A stretch of DNA of 64,000 bases from Galerina marginata. Lineage: Eukaryota > Basidiomycota > Agaricomycetes > Agaricales > Galerinaceae. Below the pieces are notes generated by a model. That model had not been told where the DNA came from. It made no database searches and saw nothing but the letters and a program-made list of their open reading frames with translations. Location of the stretch: assembly GCA_023014335.1 (NCBI GenBank), contig JAECYW010000030.1, positions 434,001 to 498,000 of the forward strand, written 5' to 3'. The number at the start of each line of letters is the position of its first letter. Position 1 is the first letter of the stretch. Positions 56,323-64,000 of this stretch are shown here, one piece after another. Position numbers and translations under genes: made by a program.

Positions 56323-56556
56323 ATGCCTGTCCAACACTTTTGCGTTACTTGCTCGAAGACCTTCAAAACTATCAATGGTCTTAGGCTGCACTCACATGCT
56401 AAAAGCCATCGCCCGAACCCCTACATATGTAGGAGCTGCAAGGTGTCGTTCTCGTCGTGGAATGGGCTGAAATGTGTAAGTGGTTTTGTTTGGCTGCCTT
56501 ACATTTACATGCTCAGCGATTTTCGACAGCATTTGAATTCTTCCAAACATTGTTGA
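56323..56556 (+). CDS. Mini C2H2 protein, paralog 3, 59 aa
   Basis: Exons 56323-56475 and 56530-56556 join in phase 0. Exon 1 has the same 153-nt length as in paralogs 1 and 2 and encodes FCVTCSKTFKTINGLRLHSH plus YICRSCKVSFSSWNGLKC; exon 2 closes the second finger with HLNSSKHC and a stop. So the protein consists of just two fingers, complete in themselves. It is either a truncated paralog or a functional micro-protein able to compete with the larger paralogs for DNA or partners; the second idea is inference. Confidence 0.65.
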   Translation: MPVQHFCVTCSKTFKTINGLRLHSHAKSHRPNPYICRSCKVSFSSWNGLKCVSGFVWLPYIYMLSDFRQHLNSSKHC

Positions 56557-56936
56557 CGAGGTTAAATTCACTGGCTCTCTTCTCAACGTTTGTGTACTAA
56601 ATCAATTTCTAGGTTTAGAACTACCACTTGATCACTGGATGCTGGTCAAATGTTCGTTTGATAGTCAAGCCGATTCCAAAATACGCGTCTCAATGTTGTC
56701 TATGTACATAGAGGGAATACCCGTCAGACCCGGCCGTACACCCGTCGCTTACGGTTACGGTGCGCAGCCCTAATTGTCCCCTCCGGTCTTCAAACACGCT
56801 TCGGACCTTCGGTAACTTAAGCTCAACTTTATCCACGTGATTTGCCTCGTGTTCAAAATGTCAACTCGGGTTCCGGGTGGCGGTCATTAACGACGACGAC
56901 GACAACAACCTCTCTCGATATCTTGACTCCAGAGCA
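56557..56936. other. Intergenic, nothing recognised
   Basis: No gene or RNA seen. Confidence 0.3.
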
Positions 56937-57551
56937 ATGCCAGCCAAGAGAAACAAATATAGGCTGCAAGTCGTCCTGCAGCATCGTGGTTCGCGTCCTG
57001 GATTTCACTGGGCCATAGTTCTCTCTCCCAAGAATGAGCTTGACAATGCCAATACAAAGGATTCGTATCGTTTTCATGTCACCAACTCTGCACAAGCCAA
57101 TGCAGTACTAGGTACAAATGGTAATTTCGAATGGAGATTCGAGCACGAGCCCTTCAACATGCTTGCTCCAGGCAACGTTGTAGCTCGGGTCCTGCTCGCG
57201 AAAATACCACCGACAGGACATCCGTCTTTGAACTTGCATTCGGGATCGAAGGGCACCGCGAGCTCGTGCTGGAAGCTGCAGGTCGACACTCTCCTTGAAA
57301 TATTTCAAACGGTTCCTCTCGTCCAGAACGACATTAACTGGAATTGTCGGACATGGACGAGAGCAGCGCTGCTGGCCTTGCGCGCATTCGATGCGAACGA
57401 ATCAAATCCCGTCTTCAATACAATTCCGGTAGTCGATGATGATCAGGTTTTGGAGAAACTTGGGACGACGGCCTTGCAGGATACTAAGACGCGAAAAGAG
57501 CCGATTTGTAGGGTGGGCGATATCCCCATTTTCGATATTAGGGAGCGTTAA
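56937..57551 (+). CDS. Conserved hypothetical protein, 204 aa, single exon
   Basis: Intronless 204-residue ORF from ATG 56,937 (the upstream in-frame extension lacks a better ATG). Conserved blocks: LQVVLQHRGSRPGFHWAIVL, SPKN, YRFHVTNS, VVARVLLAKI, NDINWNCRTWTRAALLALRA and the C-terminal VGDIPIFDIRE. This matches my memory of a basidiomycete family (HWA..VSPK..., Y.V.N., V.KI, W...AL) of unknown function. No signal peptide or membrane segment is evident, so a cytosolic protein is likely. No catalytic residues can be named. Confidence 0.65.
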   Translation: MPAKRNKYRLQVVLQHRGSRPGFHWAIVLSPKNELDNANTKDSYRFHVTNSAQANAVLGTNGNFEWRFEHEPFNMLAPGNVVARVLLAKIPPTGHPSLNLHSGSKGTASSCWKLQVDTLLEIFQTVPLVQNDINWNCRTWTRAALLALRAFDANESNPVFNTIPVVDDDQVLEKLGTTALQDTKTRKEPICRVGDIPIFDIRER

Positions 57552-58679
57552 GGCCATTGGAGCTGGTCGTGATGACGAGAAATGTATGAGTGGACATTAT
57601 CCGGATTGAACGAGCAGTGTGTATCCTCCCCGCTCTCTCTTTTACTTCGAGATTTTTCTTCTGATCGCCTGACACAGTAGAAATCGCATTCGAGGTCGAC
57701 CAACCTTCGTGGTGTAGCTCCCTGGTTCACGCGACAGTGCCAAAGATTGCACTCTTTCAACCGTGAAGGAGTCGTCGTGGCGGGCGTGTTGGAGAACGCG
57801 GTTCAACGGGGGATAAGTATGTAACGATAACACCGGTCCATGCGCTACGCTCTCTTGCTCAGTTGCTATACATACGCCCTCTAATAACGTTTATGCAACA
57901 ATCGAAAATTGTATTCGGTATGTCGTCGGTACCTGTCCCCTACCATGTGCACTAAAGTCGGTAATAATACGGTAGTCGCATTTTGCCCTTCCGGCTCCGC
58001 GAGCGACGGAATGGAAGAATATTGACAAAAATGAAGGGCACGCGAACTTCGACCTTGGCCGCCTCAGTCTGGCGGCCTGCCGGAAACAATTTTCTTTTTC
58101 TATTGACGAGCTTGGGAACGCTTCGCGTGAGTCCTCACGAACCCCGTTCTTGACCTATCTAACTCTCATGAGTTTCAAGAAGCAAAACTGGGCATGCGAC
58201 GCGATTGCTGTTCATTACAGTCTGGATTTGAGGAATATCTCATATCAGTTTCTGTATCATTCCTATGAGCCAACGTACGGTCTACCTGAGGACTTGCGAC
58301 CTCGAAACCGGACCGAGATTCTGAAAAATGACGTTGGCTGGTCGGTCCATTCCCATCAACGATCACGGAGTAAACTGTCAAGAAAGCCCGACATTGACCA
58401 TTTGGGGAATAAAACCCATATTGGTATCACGGAACGACTGCCGAAAGGGGTCCAAAACCTCCGGTGCACAGGCCGCCAAGGTACGACTGCGAGCCCGATG
58501 CCAACAGCCCAGATCGTCTCTAACTCCACGTCCTAAAATTTCAAAAGCGAAAGAACAACAAATATTTTCTCTTGTTGCTTCGTTGCACCTTCCACTCTTT
58601 CTTTATCTCTCCGTCCCACTTTATTCGTGCATCCAATCTTTCATTCTCCCCCACCTTTCCTTCCCGTGTCGAGAGAGCT
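57552..58679. other. Intergenic, nothing firmly recognised
   Basis: Plus-strand ORF 58,150-58,536 and its overlaps have no recognisable motif. Confidence 0.3.
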
Positions 58680-60759
58680 ATGGTACTGTCGGTTGGGTCT
58701 ACCTTGGGAGCTGCGTTTCTTGGGACACTTGCTGCAGCCGTGTGAGTACAGCTTCTGCCTTCTTCAGCGTCTGCTCATTCTTTCTTCGTGGCGCGTTTTC
58801 AGCCTCTTCGGCGTCACCATCGTCCAAACGTACATTTATTACGTGCACTATCCAAATGATTGGCGGTTTCAGAAGATTTTCGTGCGTGATTCCCTTTTTG
58901 ACGATTTGCATTGTGATAACTCTACGATTTAGGTCGGGATTCTACTGTACGGTTAAATGTCTTATTAAATGAACCTCTGTACTCACTCGCATGCTAGAGT
59001 TCTAGATGCTGTTCACCTGGCGATCACCACCCACGCGATATATGCCTACACCATCTTAGATTTTGGTAATCTGGCGAAATTAACGCATGTCATATGGTGC
59101 GTTGTTGCTGTTGGTTCTTATCAAGGCGTGAAGCTGAGATGTGACGATGTTTTTCGGTCTGAAGGAGCTTTAAGGTGAGTTCGCCGTCTTTTCCAAACTA
59201 TGGAATAAACTTAAAGAGTGCTCTGGATATCTATAGCTAGAGACGGCACTAAATGTGCGCCATTTTTCCTGCTGTAATAATTCGGGGGTTGACCTATCCC
59301 TTGACCATAGGTCTTGATAATAACCATCGTCCAAAGGTACCTCAACCTTCACTTCTTTTGAGCGAAAGCTGACTTCATCCAAGCCTTTATGCCATGCGTG
59401 TTTGGAAGCGTGAGTCATCCGCGTAAAACATATGAGCTTTAATGGATTACCATTGCGAGTTACAGTGGGCCGACATTTCTCCCGATGGTGGCCAATTGTT
59501 ACCGTGAGTTTGAGTCATTTTTCATTGTCCAGCTATGTTGAGTATGGAGAAATAGGTGACGGTCGTACTTGGCGGTTATGGTTCGCTCGCTTTCCTCACA
59601 ATTGACTCCTAGTATTCTGACCCCCAACCCTCTTCGTAGCCGTCGGTCTTCGTAAGTAAAGACTATTTGTTCATATGAAGTTCACCTGCTGAATATGTGC
59701 TCTCAGTGCTGGCGATTAAAACGTGAGTCCTTTCAGTCGTCATAAAGTATGGCATGTTAAATTGGTACCAGATATCACATAACAAAATTTGTCGAGCTGG
59801 AAGGAATCGCCGTAAGTGGAGACGATATCCATCTACTCGCAAGGATTGACGAACGGTCAGTGGGCGGTCGAAGCTTCCTTCGCAACCTCCACGGCCATTG
59901 ACGTTGTTCTCTCCGTTTCAATGTGCTACTATCTCTATAAGAGTCGGACCACATTTACTGAGTAACTATTTTATTCCTTCGGCGATCTTTAAGAAAGGTT
60001 TTTCACAAGACGATTTTCCTTTTTTAGGACGAATAACCGGATCATCACGATCATGCACTATGTGGTCGTCTCTGGTACTTTGACGAGGTATGTTATTAGT
60101 AACGTGTTATGGCTTTTAATTTATACAGTTTTCAGCGCATGCTCGTTATCGGCCCTCATTACTGTACGTCATAGCTTACTAGTCAAATTTCCTGCCTGCA
60201 ACTACTTACAATCACCACCTCAGTACGTGACGATGCCAAACAACTTTATCTTTCTGGGCATCTCGTTTCTGTTGACAAAACGTACGAAATTCTATCCATG
60301 TACCTCGCTTGAAAGTAATCTAACAGATAATGTATACTCCAAGTGTACATTAGCAGTTATATGGCTATGTAAGTCACGCTACTCAGCGCACATGATACTT
60401 TCGTCTAATCCGCATCACTCAGGCTAAACGCAAGGAGGGTAACCCGGAATGAAGATTCTTCCTCCTTCGCTGTTAACACGCTCAAGAAGTTGAGAAAACT
60501 GAGAGGCAAACCGGTAGACATTGGGACCGCTTCGCATAAAGTCGAAGAGGTACGTCAAATATTTTCGACGTCTTGGCTCTACCACCATGTTGACGGACTT
60601 AATCTCCTCTAGGATTCCTTCCAATTATCCGCTATTGGATATAGAAGCAAACCATCAGATACCGAGGAAGGATTCAATGAGTCAGTTATCCATCAGGATA
60701 GATCAGCGGTTATAGGCGTTCGTTTGCCCGTCCTTTCTGCCCCGATGCTGATAAGTTGA
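58680..60759 (+). CDS. DUF6534-type seven-helix membrane protein, many exons, middle unresolved
   Basis: Starts at ATG 58,680 (MVLSVGSTLGAAFLGTLAAAV). Later exons give LFGVTIVQTYIYYVHYPND, VGILLVLDAVHLAITTHAIY and AYTILDFGNLAKLTHVIW; then a poorly resolved stretch 59,100-59,830; then SFATSTAIDVVLSVSMCYYL and YKSRTTF, IMHYVVVSGTLTR, FSACSLSALITV, MPNNFIFLGISFLLTK and LNARRVTRNED, with a charged tail. The order and motifs (QT..Y....P.D, LD..H, ...YYL.KSRT, ...MP.N..., LNARR) match the large Agaricomycete DUF6534 family of predicted plasma-membrane proteins. No ligand is known. Frame breaks in the middle may be hidden introns or decay. Confidence 0.65.
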
Positions 60760-61035
60760 CGAGTATCTTTGCAGATCAAAGTTCATAGGACGGAGGAAAG
60801 GCTCTACGACGACGACTCTAAAAGATATAGCTCCGCCACACAATAACTAAGATTACTTTACACTGTAATACCGTCATGAGATGACATTTATGTATAACTT
60901 GGTCGACGCGTCGCGTATGTGTCTTATCGAAGCACGTGATGGGAGTTCTGAAGAGAACCAGGGTACGGTTTACACTTTCCATATAAAACTTGTTCGCTCT
61001 CTGTTCCTACCTCATCGTAATGCCCTCCAAATTAG
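60760..61035. promoter_or_regulatory. Intergenic with TATA box for the F-box gene
   Basis: catataaaact at about 60,978 precedes the next ATG (61,020) by about 40 nt. Confidence 0.5.
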
Positions 61036-62562
61036 ATGAAGACCTATTGTGACAAACATTTTCATTTGTCAGCCAATATGGGTGAAGAAGCCGACGAAAA
61101 GATTCCAGTCCTTGTCACCCTCCGAAATTCCTCACAGGTCTGCTCAACTTGGAGAAACCTCATTCTTTCCACTTCCATCTGGTGGGCTCGGAACCTCAAT
61201 TTGAGGCTCCTTAATCAAAAATCCGAAGATTGGAGAAACGAAGTTCTGCGTCGAACTGGAGAAGCATTACTCCACATCACGGGGCCTGTTCGACGTGAAA
61301 ATGTTCAATTTGTCGAGGCAATTCTATCCAAGCACTGGGCGAGAATACGAGTTCTACGTCTCCACGCCTCGCATCGCATTGATTTACTCCAGTATATCCA
61401 GCAACCTGCCCCATTTTTGGAGGTATTCGTCATCCCAGCGATGTATACGAGTAGAGACGAGCAACGCCTTGCCAATCCCCAATTTCGCCTCTTTGACAAC
61501 TGCGCCCCGTCTTTGCGATGTTTCCATGCTTTTACCCGGACATTCGCAACATTTGTTCATGCACCATTCCTGCCCCAACTTCGTAAACTGAGGCTCTTGG
61601 GAACTGACCTCACCCCTCGCCAGCTACTCGATGCTCTCGGGACAATACATTCCCTCGAGGAATTGGATGGAGGGCAAATAATCGAGGGGACTGATGACAC
61701 AAATTTCCTACCATTAGTATCATTACCTCAACTTCGACACATTTCTCTAGATGGGGAGAACGTTAGGATATGGCTCGCGGTCGTATCCAATATTGCTTCA
61801 GCTCAGAAGTGTGTGTTGAAAGCAACACTGTGGCACCAAGACGAGCTGCTACAATTGACGGACCTCGCTTCCACTTTACAAACCCTGTCAAGCTATTCGC
61901 ATCGCCAGTTTGAATAAGAATCTGCTACTGAACTTTCTCTTCACCTGTACAAAAGGGGTTTTAAACTTCAACACTGTCATATTGCTCCAGCCCGTATACC
62001 AAATTTACTCTCATTTTGTCTGGTTACCGATTCTGCCCTCTCTATACATATGACGTCAACCATCCTCAAATTGCTGGCGACGTGCAACTTCTTAGTCGCT
62101 AATTCCCTTGATTTAAAACTTGATCAAGGCATTCTCGACCTCGCTGATCCTAGTCTAGGACAGCTCCTTTCATCTCTTCCGTCTGTGGAGACATTAATGA
62201 CCCATTTTCCAACCTTCAAACTCCTTCTCGACCTTCCTGCTCCCCATGCCAATGTCCTCTTCTCCCTTCGGAGGATAAAATACCAATACTTGGAAGCGAC
62301 ACCCGAACTGATGGCATTTCTTCACTGGAGAAAAAGAGTTGGATATCCGATCAAAGTGCTGGATGTCACGACGTATACCGTCTATGACGAACAAAATCGA
62401 GATTTTCGAATCCTTGATACGCTTCCTGGCTTGAAGGTAACATGGAAAGTAAAAGAGGAAGTGATGGAATATCTATGTGGAAGTGGGAATCCCGAGATTT
62501 TAAACTTTCCACCTGTAGTCAGTTCCAATGAATGGTTGGAATTTGAGTCTGAACAGATCTAG
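61020..62562 (+). pseudogene. F-box/LRR-like gene interrupted by one in-frame TAA
   Basis: The frame 61,036-62,562 is open except for a single stop, TAA at 61,915-61,917; sequence on both sides continues in the same frame without an intron signal. It encodes SSQVCSTWRNLILSTSIWWA, the typical second half of a mushroom F-box, then LRR-like helices (LRKLRLLGTDLTPRQLLDAL, SLEELDGGQII, LPQLRHISLDG) and, after the stop, LLATCNFLVANSLDL, LPGLKVTWKV and the C-terminus. Near ATG 61,020 another frame reads TFSFVSQYG, resembling the first half of the F-box, so the 5' end may also be disrupted. If intact it would be a substrate receptor for SCF ubiquitin ligases. A recent nonsense mutation is the simplest reading. 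Confidence 0.65.
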
Positions 62563-62659
62563 CCTTGTTTTGTTTGTTGTGGGTCTGCCTACCTATGTTT
62601 TCTTTAGTTAAACAAGTTTCCGTGGTTGAATGCAGCTAGGTTGCACGACTCTAATAGAA
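62563..62659. other. Convergent intergenic gap
   Basis: 97 bp between the F-box ORF and the oppositely oriented CHAT gene. Confidence 0.5.
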
Positions 62660-64000
62660 CTACAGACCAAAATGTACATAGGGAACCCAGCAAACTAAAG
62701 ACGACTCTGAGTCTCCCAGAGTTTTTCGCAGGTTTTGGGTAGCATGATGCAGAGCCCGAGCAGCGCCATCGCTACCCAACCCCTCGGGGCGCTCAATGAG
62801 GTTCGCGTAGAAGTCTTCCGCAATTTTCGGTCCATATTTATCTTGGATTGACCACATCGTCGCCACCACACCTCTATATCCAGCGGCCAACATTCCAGCG
62901 GCAAGATGAACAGCTTCTTCGGAAAGCTTCTCATCGCCAGTACTTGTTTGGCAAGCGGATAAGAAAGCAAGGTCTGCTCCAACACTGTGCTTTTGAATGA
63001 CTGATGCGAGCTCCACCCGTCCATCGTGAAGGATAAATCCGCTTTTCAATGGTTCCTCGGTATTTTGGAAGGCATGGCACGCAAAATGAACGCAACAGTA
63101 TTTCTCCATATTTGTGATGCCTTGGCTAACGGTGGCCGAAGCGCGCTCCAAGCATAGTACACGTATTCCGCTCTTTTCCAGTAAGCGTTGTATGGCGCGC
63201 ACTTCCTTTGTCGTGCCAGGAATTGGAAGTTGATTCGGAGTGTCTGGCTGGCTGATCATGAATAGCCCTGCCTTCTTGGTGTCTGCATTTCGAGGGGTTT
63301 TCACCCTCTCAATAAGTGTTTTGACAGTTGGAATATAAGAAGAGATTGCAAAATCAGAGAGTGTCGATAATGTAGATCCATCGTATATACCTGCCGCGTG
63401 AATCGGTAAGAATGCAAGTGGACCCGTTGCACACCACCAGATGCGTGTTAAGTTAGGCGGCGGTTTCTGTGCATGAATTTCCAGATCAAAGCTGTCCAAT
63501 TGGATAGAAATTGCTCACAGATTGTCCAATGCCATTGAGAATAGGCCTGACAACCAAAATCCACAAATCGTGAAGAACATCCTTGATTACATTTACCGTT
63601 CGGTCCTCGTAACGCATTCCACGGCTTATAGTCACTGAATCGGATCCACGCATACGAAGGCCTGAATCGAGAAGGTGGTCTTTTAGACGATTTCGGAGAT
63701 CATCTGCTTTAGCGTAGGAAAAATCTAGCAAGGGAATATGACAAAGGTCGTGGACGCCTGCTTGCAATGCTAGCGCATCGCACCGGTCTTGATGAACATT
63801 AATTATGATGACATGACCAGAGTTGGGAAGGTGGTCAACCATGCTAATCAGCTTTAACGGTTGAAGAAAGTCTTCAAATTCTGGGATGGCTCTGACTTTT
63901 TCAAGCGTTTGGTCCCACTCTCGGGCGAGTTTGATATGCGCGTGGATCTCCTCGTCTACCCCTATTCGTTTGCGAACAATGCTGGCTTCCGAAATAGGTT
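62660..64000 (-). CDS. CHAT-domain protease-like protein, C-terminal part (likely TPR-CHAT)
   Basis: The last exon is 63466-62660, preceded by a 52-nt intron (63,518-63,467) and an exon open from 63,519 to the window edge; the gene continues beyond 64,000. Upstream residues LAREWDQTLEKVRAIPEFED form the linker common to Agaricomycete TPR-CHAT proteins. The CHAT domain shows IWWCATGPLAFLPIHAAGIY, DFAISSYIPTVKTL, the catalytic His block CVHFACHAFQN and the catalytic Cys block LAFLSACQTSTGDEKLSEEA, followed by LAAGMLAAGYRGVVATMWSI and the end WVPYVHFGL. CHAT is a caspase-like cysteine peptidase fold; both dyad residues are present. In fungi such proteins are suspected in defence or programmed cell death, by analogy only. 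The TPR part lies outside the window. Confidence 0.8.

Noticed and set aside
58150..58536. A 128-codon plus-strand gene
   Set aside because: No recognisable motif, overlapping frames of similar length on both strands, and no intron or promoter support.

Overview
The window looks like about 64 kb of nuclear DNA from a mushroom-forming basidiomycete (Agaricomycetes). Protein-coding genes are split by many short GT-AG introns (41-81 nt where I could phase them). The recognisable families are ones typical of these fungi: Tnp2/CACTA transposase, TET/JBP-like and JmjC-like dioxygenases, a DUF6534-type membrane protein, tandem C2H2 proteins, a ferritin-like secreted protein and a CHAT protein. I saw no rRNA, no convincing tRNA and no CRISPR. 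Family names come from memory of conserved motifs, not from a search. Exon junctions were placed by hand, requiring splice sites, reading phase and protein continuity to agree.

Layout. Positions 1-13,000 are accessory, relic-rich DNA: a nucleotidyltransferase-like gene running off the left edge, a rearranged 170-bp repeat, a small three-exon gene, a truncated Tnp2 ORF, a MYND-finger gene, a palindromic minisatellite in front of an intact 535-aa gene, relics of a PDR-type ABC transporter and of the Brr2 splicing helicase, and an intact TET/JBP-like 2-oxoglutarate dioxygenase gene. Positions 13,900-20,600 hold a kinase-like gene and a complete four-exon Tnp2 transposase gene, both on the minus strand. 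Positions 21,000-35,600 mix further Brr2 relics, a small intact gene of a family present here in four copies, a second array of the minisatellite, an intact WD40 gene with a decayed copy 4 kb away, an LRR-like gene with a long acidic run, and several weakly supported genes. Positions 35,700-42,600 hold a long intact JmjC-like gene and a coiled-coil gene.

From about 45,800 the DNA becomes more ordinary and gene-like: a membrane protein, a secreted ferritin-like protein, a CBM5/12 plus DM9-type protein with a 10-nt micro-exon, a tandem family of three C2H2 genes, a conserved 204-aa protein, a DUF6534-like membrane protein, an F-box/LRR ORF broken by one in-frame stop, and the C-terminal part of a CHAT-domain protein running off the right edge.

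How they may work together. The left 42 kb reads as a transposon graveyard that still holds several intact genes. Three of these (TET/JBP-like, JmjC-like, kinase-like) belong to nucleic-acid-modifying, chromatin-modifying or signalling families and sit within 25 kb of a complete transposase. Whether any is transposon cargo is inference; I could not find element ends. The right third looks like host genes, partly expanded by local duplication.
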